A stretch of 64,000 nucleotides of DNA from Calamus simplicifolius (taxonomy: Eukaryota > Streptophyta > Magnoliopsida > Arecales > Arecaceae), in the NCBI GenBank assembly GCA_900491605.1, contig UESW01004762.1, positions 441,919 through 505,918 of the forward strand. The letters run 5' to 3'. The position numbers and the translations under genes were made by a program. Shown here in pieces: positions 10,201 to 21,116 of the stretch. Numbering within the stretch: position 1 is the first letter of the stretch; each line of letters starts with the position of its first letter. The notes below the pieces were generated by a model. That model was not told where the DNA came from and searched no databases. It was given only the letters and a program-made list of their open reading frames with translations.

Positions 10201-11640
10201 AGTATAGTCTCATAATGCTTTGTGCTTTTGATCAGTCATATTAGGTAGAGATATGTTATCTTTTTTCTTTTTCTTTTTATCTTTCTTTTTCTTTTTTTGA
10301 TCTACTATAAGGTTCTTTCAATCTCAGGATCAAAGGGTGTATGCTCTAATAGTTTAGAGCAGGACATGCACTTCTAAGTCCTGAAAAGAAGGAAGCTATG
10401 TAGGAAAGGCTAAATGAAATCAACCTCACTGGAGATGTATCTAAGCTTTTATCCTTTTGTTATCGATTATCCTTTTGTTATCGATGATCAGATTGGTGTA
10501 GTGATAATGTGTCTATTCTTGAACCCTTTGATCCTAGCTCATGCTTCCTTTAACCCGTACGTGAGTCCCTCTTTCTGCTTCACATATTCGGATCATGTCC
10601 TGGAGAAGTGGTTGGCATTCCACGGTTCTTTCTTCCCTTGCTGGTACGTTCCCTTTTTCTCCAACCATCGTGAATACCCAAGTCCTATGTGACCTTTTCT
10701 CCATCTGTGGGCTTGCTGCTTGGATGTGAAGGCCGCGTAAATCTTGACGTCCGTCTTCCTTGAGAGAAATCCAAAATGCGAGGCTTCGTCCTAGACCCCC
10801 CCTATCAAATCCCGTGAGAAATCCTTCCTGATTTCTTACGCTTGGTGACTAGAAATGCCCGGTTCCTCTTCTACCTTGGTTGGGATGTCATGGAAGAAAG
10901 GGAGGCTTCCATGCATCAAGCAATGTGGTTGGGATTCCATGGCAATCACGGAAGAAAAGAAGGCTTCCATGCGTGAAGAGGGAATTCCAGCAAAGAAAAA
11001 GAAAAAAATATTTTAATGATAAAATAATATTCAAAATAGCAAATATCTAGCTGCACTGGCACTAAAAACTTGTTCGCGTAAAATAATCTGCAAGTGCACA
11101 AAATCTTAACAAATAGTAAAGTATTTTTTAAAAACGGATGTTGAACTCATAAAAATTAATTATGTTATTGAATATCAAAATTCACTAAATTAATTACTAT
11201 TTAAAAAATTAAATATAAAAGAACGTTCTACTATCTAAATTAAATAAAATTATTTAATCTAAAAATTAACAAAAAAGTATAAAAATATAATAAGAATGGA
11301 TATAGAACGATTGATTTCATCTAACATATCCCACACATTTATTCTTCTTAATTATTAAATTCTAATAATCACATGTTAATGATTAAATTTTTTTAATTAT
11401 TTAATATCTTCTCTTGAACAATATCAAAAATATCTTCAACTAACAACTCCATATCCCTATATCTCTATGTGAATTTAATTAATTGAAGACTTATTACGTA
11501 TTTTAAATTTTCTAAAAATCATATTAATCGTGGTAAAAACATCTCTACTTTCGCTCAACTAATGGTATTTAAGATCTAAAATAACAAATCACCTCTCAAT
11601 CTCATTGTAATTCAATTGATCAAACAATAATAATAAGAAT
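10201..11640. other. Non-coding leader or spacer of the gag-only element
   Basis: No gene is supported here. It holds a polypyrimidine tract built from CTTTTT units (about 10258-10300), a tandem duplication of a 19-base unit containing ATCCTTTTGTTATCG (about 10449-10486), a duplicated GGCTTCCATGC-type segment (10900-10975) and an AT-rich stretch from 10990. It lies between gag and the right terminal repeat, where a 5' leader is expected. Confidence 0.5.
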
Positions 11641-12460
11641 TAAATACTTAATTATAAAAATATTAAAAATAAAATAACTAATAAAATGAGTTGTGTGTTC
11701 TCTGCTAGATTACATCAATGCTTTAGATAAAAAAAATTAGCTTATAATAAAATTGAAAAGAAAACTAACGAGACTTATACTTTTCATTAAAAGCAATTGA
11801 TGAATACGTAGCTCTGGCCTCTATTTTTTCAAATCTTTCTTCGTTAAAAAACTCTAAAAATCTTTATCCTATTAAAATCTATAGTAATTAAAAAGTCGCT
11901 ATCCATTTCATGTTGAATACGCATAAAAATTACCATCTTAAAATCCTCATCTAGATAAAATACAACGTTGCCGCGTTGAAAATGCGTTGGATAACACTCG
12001 GAGAACCGCTCCCACCGCGTAAAGTCCCGCTGAAGTCCTGGTTGCCAGGCTGTTCCTCATCACGCCCACTATAGATTACAAATGGGAATCCGCAAAAATA
12101 CTTCATGATACAATAAATCCAAGATTATCGTTTGAAAGTGATAATCTTCTGTTGAGAACATCCTTATTTTACAGAGAATTTAAAACGGTCGAAATATGAA
12201 TGGTTGTATCCAAGAGATACATCTTTTGGGCGTAACCGAATTTTTCTTGATTGACTTTCATGCCCAAGAGCCCATCTTTGACTTTAAATATATATTATAG
12301 GCACAAGTTATTTAGACCCAACTCATCCACAAGAGAAAGAGTCCACCAATATATATAAATAGGTATCCAACTCTCTAGTTATTCCATGTGAGACTAATCT
12401 CATTCATATCCTTCACACAAACTACACTTACACTCATCACGTGGAGATGGTTGCTACCGC
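11641..12460 (-). repeat. Right terminal repeat of the Athila-like gag-only element
   Basis: This copy matches 8569-9015 but carries an extra 377 bp at 12065-12441. The extra segment is flanked by the 9-base direct repeat CTCATCACG (12056-12064 and 12433-12441). It holds a plus-strand TATA-like TATATATAAATAGG near 12350 and AT-rich sequence. Homology to the left copy resumes at TGGAGATGG and fades by about 12460. Because the left copy is cut by the Sirevirus, the true left edge of the repeat could lie further left than 11641. Confidence 0.6.
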
Positions 12461-12757
12461 ATCGAGTCCCTTGGAGAAAGCCATAGCTCAAAGGATAATG
12501 AGAAAATTTGTAAGAGACGTTGAGAATAGATATGAAATAAAATATTAGATCCAAGTAAGTCTCCTTGCTATTTGCAATATGCAGACTCTAAATATGAAAC
12601 TATGTAGAAAAAAATGAAGATTGGCTTAATACTGTAGTTGAAAAAATAAAATTAAATATATTTAACTCAAAATTAAATAAAAACTAGCTAATGTGTTATG
12701 AAAGTATATGAATTAAATAGTTAGATTTATGCTTATCAATCGGCGACGAAGGTCTGC

Positions 12758-14002
12758 CTAAAAATTAGAGAGGTTGGCATGACTCAATATGTGCTCCGTC
12801 AGTCGACCGTTATCCGCCGTCGATAGCCTCGACGGTTGGTTACTTGAGGTGCTAGCGAAGGCTATCTCTCCTCCTCCAAGCATTGGTTGAGTTGTCGATG
12901 GGGCCTCATCTTCAATTTCCACTACGGGAGGCACCCCAACCCTCACCTCTGGAGTAACCTCATTCCTTGGCTCGGTGAGGGCCGAGGGCTCATCCCTTGA
13001 TGGCCCTGCTTTGACTTCAATAGGAAGGGTCGGCACCTCGGCCAGGGGACTCTCTCTTCTTGGCTCCTTTGCTGGTGCAGCCTCAGAGGGAACCATGGGG
13101 GCCTAGGACGATTCACCTTGATCCTCCCGGTGAGGCCTCTTGGGCGCTGTCCTTGTCGTGTCACCGATGGCCTCCCTCCTCCTTCGGACGCCCGCCATCA
13201 AGTGCTCAGACGACAACCTCATTGTTGCATAGAAGATCAAAGGTCAAAAAAAAAACTGATGAATCTATGACTAAAGAATATGGCGCTCGTCGGGCGCCGG
13301 TGTTGGCGATGCCGACACTACGCCGGCCTCGCGGAGGTTACTCTTCGATAACAGCTCTCGGTAGGAGGAAATGTGAGAAGACATCAATGAATCAAAGATT
13401 TCTCGATCTCTCTCATCTACGGCCGAGTTCTTGTTGGGGCTAATGTCGGGACTCCCCCAGCCCATCTTCACTCCATCCATGTGTGCATAGAAAAATCAGA
13501 ATTTTTATCCCTTGATTTTGGAGGGCAGATCGAGCATGAGGGTTCTTTTGGGTCTGGAGGCGAAGCTCCACCATCCAACCTTATTGGGGTTACGGAGTTT
13601 ATACAAGGCCCGGAACAAAGAGACTCGAGCAAAAATGCTATGAAAATGGCAAAGTACAATAAAGGTGCAGATGATCTGAATGGAGTTTGGAGTCAACTGT
13701 GCCGGGGCAATATCATATCTATCTAGAAGGTTAAGGAAGAAGGGATGGAAGGGAAGATGGAGCCCACTCTTTAAAAATTCCTCATATAGGGCAACCCTAC
13801 CAGATTGGCTGGAGGTTACCCTGTCATTAGAAGCGGGAGCAAAAAGACGAACACTATCAAGTATCCTATATCTAACCCTAAGATATTCTATTTCTTTAGA
13901 GGACACGGTGGAGACAATCTCCTTCGGACTGGCAGAATCAGAGGTGGCAGCCGGAGGAGATGCCAGACGAGTTGGTGGTGGTGGAGAGACTCTAGGTGGC
14001 AC
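12758..14002 (-). pseudogene. Putative gypsy-type transposon protein, broken
   Basis: The first part (14002-13505) contains SGLHLPFHPFFLNLLDRYDI followed by APAQLTPNSIQIICTFIVLC. This is the signature of the plant 'putative gypsy type transposon' domain (Transposase_28 family), found upstream of gag in some Ty3/gypsy elements. The reading continues in other frames through 13480-13271 and 13096-12758 as a low-complexity, Pro/Glu/Ala-rich region, with stops between. GC content is clearly higher than in the AT-rich flanks. No LTRs or pol could be linked to it, so it is a fragment whose exact function is unknown. Confidence 0.65.
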
Positions 14003-14630
14003 CTAGGTTGCGATTGTCGGAAGGTCACAGATGGAAATGCCACCGGGTGTATGATGCCTTGCCCAAAGGATTTCATCCTCAGAAGGTTCAACCATAGGAC
14101 TTTTATCCTTTCTACTAGAACGAGGGTCCATCAGGAAGAAAAAAAAGGGACAAAGAGGCAAAAGGGGCTGACCTAAAATTAGAGAGATAGAGCAAAAACC
14201 GAGGCGAAAGAAGCACAAAGAAGATACCAGAGGCATGAAAGGCTCGAAGGGACTGATAGGATGATCTTTATACACGATTTTTGAAATGTTCCGCCCGTTG
14301 TAATGCCACGTGGACACCCGTAAGTGGAGACAATGTCCAACTGTCAAAAAACTCTTCACTATCTGAGATACAATACCTTGGTGACGTTCAAAGAGCGCGA
14401 TATGCGCCCAATGATGGGACGTGGATAAAGGTGATCCAATAATGGTGCCCTACCTTTTTCGTCAATCGAGAGATATTTTTCTTGATCTTCCCATGGATCA
14501 CATTACTTTTGGTACCATTCTTAAATGAGGAAGAGACTTGAAAGAGACTACCTTCTCGAGGGCACGCGCTCGCCCCCGCTGATTAATGGTGCACAAAGCT
14601 CAACGATGGCAAAAAATGTTATGCTCCTTT

Positions 14631-16771
14631 TGTTGGGAGAGTTAATCCCCGAGGCATGCATATTTTAAAATTTGATAACAATTATCAATGCGAAAATTTA
14701 AAGATTACATATTAATCTTTCTAACATGCATCAAGATCATATCTTTGCCTTATATTATAAGATCGTTTGATCTAAGTATTGCATATAAATTAAATAATTA
14801 AGATCATATCTTAATCTTCACGATGAGAAGTCATACTACTCATCTTGAAGCCTGCCTTAAGATCTAAGGATCAAATCACTCACCTTAAGAACAGTAGGTA
14901 AATCCTTTGTGCTCTGCAGCCGTTCAATCGTCCAGCCTCTAGTATTGTCCACGCGAAGCCCTCGAATGATCGGATTCCTGGGAGTGCTAGCTCGCGGAAA
15001 AATAATTTTGCTAATCTTGAATTATTCCACTTGAATCTTCCTCCAAGATCCACCAAGCTTTTGCTAACACTAAAATCACACCAGAATTTTCTTTTCTAAC
15101 TCTTAGAACTATAACACTTGGTTCTAACTGTTTAGAATTTTTTGATCTCTTTTGATCTTGTGTTTTATTATCTGATGAGGGATGTCCTCTATTTATAGTT
15201 TCATATTAACCAGCCTATTGAATTCTAACATTTAGAATTCCGCTGTTTTTGTAAAAACCAAAGAGACATATTAAATTTACACACTTATCAATACATGAAG
15301 AGTTATGTGGAGTGCTCTTCCAAAGAGGCACATTAATTCACACACTTGTCAATGCACGGAGAGTTGTATAGAGTGCTCTTCCAAAGAGGCACATTAATTC
15401 ACACACTTGTCAATGCACGGAGAGTTGTGTGGAGTACTCTTCCAAAGAGGCACCTTTTAGCAAAATTTATTTTTCTTGAACTTGCGAATCATTTGAAGAA
15501 GACTAAAAGTTATAAATTAAATTCTACATGAGAATTTAATTTCTTATGAGATGAGATTTTAGTTATCTCATCATGCGAGAAAACCTTTTTCACACATGAG
15601 GTTTGGATTTTTAGTTTTAAGCTAATTTGAATTTATTGGATTAAACCAATATAGATCATGGTCCTAGCCCAAATCAAATTTGGCTAATCCTGAATCTATT
15701 TAAATCCAAATCAAATCTAATTTCAAATCAATATTTGAAATTGATTAGTCCTTCTAATAGACTTAAACCAAATTGAATCTTATTCACTTGTACTTAATCC
15801 AATTGAGATAATTCAATCAATCAAATTGATTAATTAAATCATATACGATTCTCAATCATTGATCAGCAAATAGATCATCCTAGGAAACTTCTATGCGTGT
15901 GACTCTCTAGGTTCGAACCTAAGCCGGTAGCATAGAAATAATTTTCTATACTAATCGATGTGCCCATCTAGCAATGGAACCCAACGTCCGGATAGGTCGA
16001 AGAGTTGCCAAGCAAACTCCAAGAATCCTAAGAAACAGTTACCGTATAATTCATCCTCTTGACCACAAATGCTAAGGATGGCTTAAGAACCTGTCAACTC
16101 TAAACAGCAAATCCATAAAGTGATTTCAATTTTAGTGATCATGTGACTTTCACATGAAGTGCCTTGGCCAAGGTCTTGCTAAATTGAAACACAAGAATTT
16201 CTCCTTTTAACGGGATAGGTCAAATTCCATCTTGATCCATAACTGACTATTACAAGTACTTGACTGCACCCAGTAACCTTTCATAGCTGGATTAGAAATC
16301 CAGGTGGTCCGGCACCTAAGTACAATGAGTTTCTTGTAAGTCACTGGTTGTGATCTTCAGGATACTTATACCTATATCTTCTCGGATTAACTCTTGATAG
16401 TAGAGTATCCGGAAATGAGTCACGTTCGATGAAATGTACTCCTACACTTTCACCTGTATGTCATACCAGTGTCTCTACACTCCTTGGTTAAGAGACAACC
16501 AATAAATATGATATACAACGTCCTATAATTGATAGTACTATGGCCTTGTCATAGTATATCATTTGGTCGCAAACTCTTTTAAGGACCTTCAAAGATAAAT
16601 CCTCCTTTATCGTGAAGGAAGATCCTGGGGGCTTCATTACTATTAGGAGTTTTAAGAAGATGTTCTTGTAATGAATAAACTGCCAAATAACTTTTATTAA
16701 TATATTAATTTATATATAATTTACATCAGCACAATCATCAAATGATTGGCTTTAGGATACAATTCCCAACA
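14631..16771 (-). mobile_element. 3' LTR of a copia element (2.1 kb)
   Basis: On the plus strand it begins TGTTGGGAG and ends ATTCCCAACA, giving TG..CA ends with a 7-base inverted repeat. On the minus strand a purine tract (AAGTGGGAGTT) lies directly upstream of the LTR start, marking it as the 3' LTR of the minus-oriented copia pol that follows. Length is 2141 bp. It contains a tandem array of about three 61-bp units near 15272-15452. The five bases to the left are CCTTT (14626-14630), a possible target-site duplication. No 5' LTR was found in the window. Confidence 0.85.
15272..15452. repeat. 61-bp tandem repeat inside the copia LTR
   Basis: The word TTCCAAAGAGGCAC recurs at exact 61-base steps (near 15318, 15379 and 15440, the last ending CACC). 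Between them a near-identical unit holds ACACACTTGTCAATGCACGG. About 2.9 copies are present, with a few substitutions. Confidence 0.85.
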
Positions 16772-16799
16772 AACTCCCACTTAGCCTAAAGCCACTCAT

Positions 16800-19710
16800 T
16801 ACAGTATCTAATACCCATCTTCAATTTATAGTCATCAAACTCCTTGATTCTGAGTGCTTTAGTAAATGGGTCACCTAGGTTTTCCTTTCCATCAATCTTC
16901 TGAAGATTTATGTCACCTCGGTCTACAATCTCTCATATAAGATGAAACCGACGCAGTATGTACTTGGTGCACTGATGTGCTCGTGGTTCCTTTGCTTAAG
17001 CTATGGCACCAGTACTGTCACTGTACAACAGGACTAGTCCATCTATGGAAGGTGCCACTCCAAGCTCAGAGATAAACTTTTGCAGCCGCACAGCTTCTTT
17101 CGCAGCATCTGATGCAGCAATGTACTCTGCCTCGCACACCGAATCTGCCACTGTATGTTGCTTGAAACTTTTCCTGCAAACAGCTCCACCATTTAGGATA
17201 AACATGAAACCTGATACACTTTTGCTATCATCATGATCTGATTGGAAATTGGAATCAGTATATCCAATAAGTTTCAAATTAGACTCTTCATAGACTAACC
17301 ACTGGTCCTTAGTATTTCTCAAATACTTAAGGATTGTCTTAACAACTTGCTAGTATTTTTCTCCTGGATCAGATTGGTATCTACTCACTACTCCTAGTGA
17401 GTATGCCACATCTGGTCTTGTACATGTCATGGTGTACATAATCGATCCTACTGCCGAAAAATATGGAATTTGACTCATACGTTCTCTTTCATTAGGAGTT
17501 GTCGGACAATCCTTCTTAGAAAGATGAATTCCATGGCCTATCGGAAGATAGCCTTTCTTGGAATTCTCTATGCTAAACCTCTTTAGCACTGTGTCAATGT
17601 ACGTAGATTGGGATAAACCAAGCATCCTCTTAGATCTATCTCTATATATCTTCATCCCGAGGATGTATGATGCTTCTCCCAGATCTTTCATGGAGAATTA
17701 TGATGATAACATATCTTTATTCCTTGTAATGCAGGGACATCATTTCCGATTAAGAGAATGTCATCCACATATAATACAAGAAATACAATAACTGAACCGT
17801 TAGCCCATTTATAAATGCAAGGTTCTTCTTTATTCTTAATAAAGCCATAAGATTTGATCACTTTATCAAATCGTATGTTCCAACTCCTAGATGCTTGCTT
17901 AAGTCCATAAATAGACTTCTGTAGCCTGCACACTTTAGTCTTCAGATATAAAATCTTCAGGTTGTATCATATACACCTGTTCTTCTAAATCACCATTTAG
18001 AAAAGCGGTTTTAACATCCATTTGCAAATCTCATAATCTAAGTGTGCTGCTATAGCTAGCATAATCCGAATGGATTTCAGCATTGCCACAGGAGAAAACG
18101 TTTCGTCATAGTCAATACCATAACGTTGACGATACCCCTTGGCAACCGAACGTGCTTTATAGGTCTCAACCTTTCCGTCTGTGCCTCTTTTCCTCTTGAA
18201 AATCCACTTACACCCTATGGGTTTTATCCCTTCGGATGGGTCAACTAATGTCCATACATTATTGTCCTTCATGGAATCAAGTTCGGATTTCATGGCATCA
18301 AGTCATTTATTAGAGTCAGTCCTTTGCATAGCATCCATATAGGTGATCGGATCCTCGTTGTTCTCATCGAGTTCAATAGGATCATTGTTCTGGACCAAGA
18401 AACCTAAGTATCTGTCCGATTGATGTGGTACTCTACCAGATTGCCTTAATGGTGCATCTAAAATGGGTTTTGAGTTTGATCTAATCAACTCAGATTCTAA
18501 GGGTTCACTGGTTTGTGTTGTTCCTTCTACTTGATGAACTTCCTCAAGTTCAATATTAGAGCTATTTGTTCCTTCACTAAGGAACTCTTTTTAAGAAAAA
18601 CTGTTCTATTACTAATGAACAACTTTTGTTCTTTAGTATTGTAGAAGTAATATCCTTTGGTTTCTTTCGGATAGCCGATGAAAAAATATTTGTCAGATTT
18701 GGGTTCAAGTTTGTCTGATTTTGCACATTTCACATAAGCTGGACACCTCCAGACTCTCAGATAGGTGATTACCGGTTTATGTCCATACCACATCTCATGT
18801 GGAGTTTTTGAAATAGACTTACTTGAAACCTTATTGAGAATATGACAAGCTGATTCTAATGCATATCCCCAAAAGGATATTGGCAAGCTTGCAAAACCCA
18901 TCATGGACCGAACCATATCTAACAGAGTTCGATTCCTCTTTCCGACATACCGTTATGCTGTGGTGTTCTTGGAGGAGTCCATTGGGAGAGAATCCTATTC
19001 TCCCTTAAATATGTTACAAAGTCATTGGAAATGTATTCGCCTCCTCGATCTGATCGAATGATCTTAATACATTTTCCTGTTTGTTTTTCTACTTCTTTAT
19101 GATATTGTTTTAACATTTCAAATGATTCAGATTTATGTCGCATAAGATAGACATAACCGAACCTAAAAAGGTCGTCTGTAAAAATAATGAAGTAGTAATA
19201 TCCACCTTTGGCACAAGTGCTCATTGGTCCACATACATCAGTATATACTAGACTTAATAGCTCTTTAGCTCTTTCATCTTTTCCAGTAAAAGATGACTTG
19301 GTCATTTTACCAAGAAGACATGATTCATAGGTAGTGAATGATTCACAATCATGAACTCGAAGGATGCCCTCCTGAGTTAACCTGTTTAATCTGTTCTTAT
19401 TGATATGACCCAGCCGATGGTGCCAAAGATAAATACCTGTGACATCAGTTGTTTTAGGGCGCTTACTTGATTTGTACACTATATTCACAGACTGTGATAA
19501 TATATAAATGCCATTAGATAAATGCTCAGTCATTACAGTGACTCCATTCATAATGATATTCAAAGTAACATCCTTTATTGAAATTTCATAATAACTTTTG
19601 GCCAGAAGGCCTATAGAAATTACGTTCAATAAGAACGTTGGGCAAAAATGACAATCATTTAGTATAATGACATTTCTATTGAAAACTATTTCAAGAACTC
19701 CTAATGTCTA
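16800..19710 (-). pseudogene. Copia pol: integrase, reverse transcriptase, RNase H, broken
   Basis: This is a Ty1/copia polyprotein read leftward from about 19710. The pre-integrase zinc region (YLWHHRLGHINKNRLNRL) comes first. The integrase core follows, with visible catalytic positions in YTDVCGP, RSDRGGEY and the MSERG motif. The integrase tail reads PHEMWYGHKPVITYLRVWRC. Reverse transcriptase (GCKWIFKRKRGTDGK, DYDETFSPVA) keeps an intact YVDD in VLYVDDILLIGND. RNase H (CEAEYIAASDAAKEAVRL, SDSTGAIA) is followed by a stop at about 16996, then degenerate sequence to the polypurine tract. Frame breaks occur near 18917, 18500, 18300, 17960, 17690 and 17340. Gag and protease are absent, so the element is 5'-truncated. 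Family certain; not functional. Confidence 0.92.
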
Positions 19711-20235
19711 TGTTATGAAACATACAAATATTTATGAGAGTCTAATTTGAATGTCAAATGTTAATTCATAATCTCTTTAGATATGATCTAATATAGGAAT
19801 TATGAGTAGTAACATAATATATGTGATGCTTGATTGAAATATATGACATGTAAACATGAAATATATTTAATCTTTTGGGTTAGCTAAATCGGGTCCATAA
19901 AGGGTTAGACCCTAAGGTTTAAATCAACTGGACTAAAAGAGTATTTGAACAAATCTAATTAGATTAGGTTAAGAATGCTCTAAATCAAACAATAGTTATA
20001 GTTGATCATGTCCTTCTTTTTGATTAAATCAAATGGAAGTAGATTAGGCTCCGTGGTTGAGCATGAATCTCTTAGATGGTCAAATCAGAATTGGTTAACC
20101 ATATGATGTCAAGGTGAGTTGGCAAGTTGCTCTAGGATCAACGATCGAATGGTTTTTAATTGGGAGCTACTCATATTGATGCATCTTTAACCTTTCGCTT
20201 AGTGAGTATGAAACACGTGACCGTCAAGATTCAGG
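19711..20235. other. Non-coding sequence between copia pol and the gypsy 3' end
   Basis: AT-rich, without a supported gene. It is bounded on the left by the truncated copia pol and on the right by a polypurine tract, so part of it is probably the 3' internal region of the gypsy element whose LTR starts at 20250. Confidence 0.5.
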
Positions 20236-21116
20236 AGCAGGGGGGCATCTGATGTGATTGATAAAGCCACATGTAAGTTAACGGCCAAAATTACCTAACG
20301 GCGGAAGACAAAGAATGCTAACGGCCCTAGCTCCTAGGTAGCCCTAGCTCCTAGGCGACCTAGGCTCTAAGGTGGCCTCAGCTCATAGGCGGCCCCGGCT
20401 CTAAGGCGGCCTCATCTTCAAACTCGGCCCCAGCTCCTAGGTGGCCCCAGCTCTAAGGCAGCCTCAGCCTCCAAACGACCTCAGCTCTGGACTCGACCCC
20501 AGTTTCCATGGCAACCCCAGCTCTAAGGTGGCCTCGTCTCGGAACTCGGCCTCAGCTTTTCAGACAAGCCTTCGCCTCTGACAAGGCCGGGCCTACCAAC
20601 CATCTGTGGCCCACGTGTCTAATGAGATAAGCTCCACTAGCTCTAGCATTGGGCCTAAAAAGTCATCATCCATCATGAAGCTTTAATTGTCTGGATATGA
20701 TGAGCCCGAAAAGTCATCATCTGTCATGAAGTACCAATCATCCAGTTCAGATGGGATGAATCCCACTAATTTTGACATTTCATCCACAAAGTCATGGCCC
20801 ATTATGAGACTCCAAACTTCCTAAGCAAGTCTCACAGACTCTAAGTATCAATAAAACGGGTAAGAGGAATCCCTGACCAAGGTATGAATACTTAAGCACT
20901 TAGAGAGTAGGATCATCTTCAACTCTCTCTCTTTCGAGCTTACTCAAGCTCACAACTGTGATTTTGATTATTGAGTTGAGCATTGGAGGGTCCTCGCTGG
21001 AATATCCTATTCCTGAAACTTTTTGTAGATCTCGGCGAGGAGATGAAGCTTTATCAGAAAATTCACGGTGCACTCACAGATGCTCAAGGATGCTAGCTCA
21101 TGGTGATTAGGCATCA
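20236..21116 (+). mobile_element. Polypurine tract and 3' LTR of a Ty3/gypsy element
   Basis: A purine tract AGCAGGGGGGC lies just before TGATGTGATTG, and the segment ends GGCATCA at 21116, so the ends form the inverted pair TGATG..CATCA. The LTR is 867 bp. Its middle (20320-20560) is an irregular array of GC-rich units built on GGCCTCAGCTC and CCTAGG. The R/U5 part carries TTGAGCATTGGAGGGTCCTC near 20974, closely like TTGAGCGTCGGAGGGTCTTC at 58691 in the Tat element LTR. This links the two as related families. The pol that belonged to it is gone. Confidence 0.72.
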
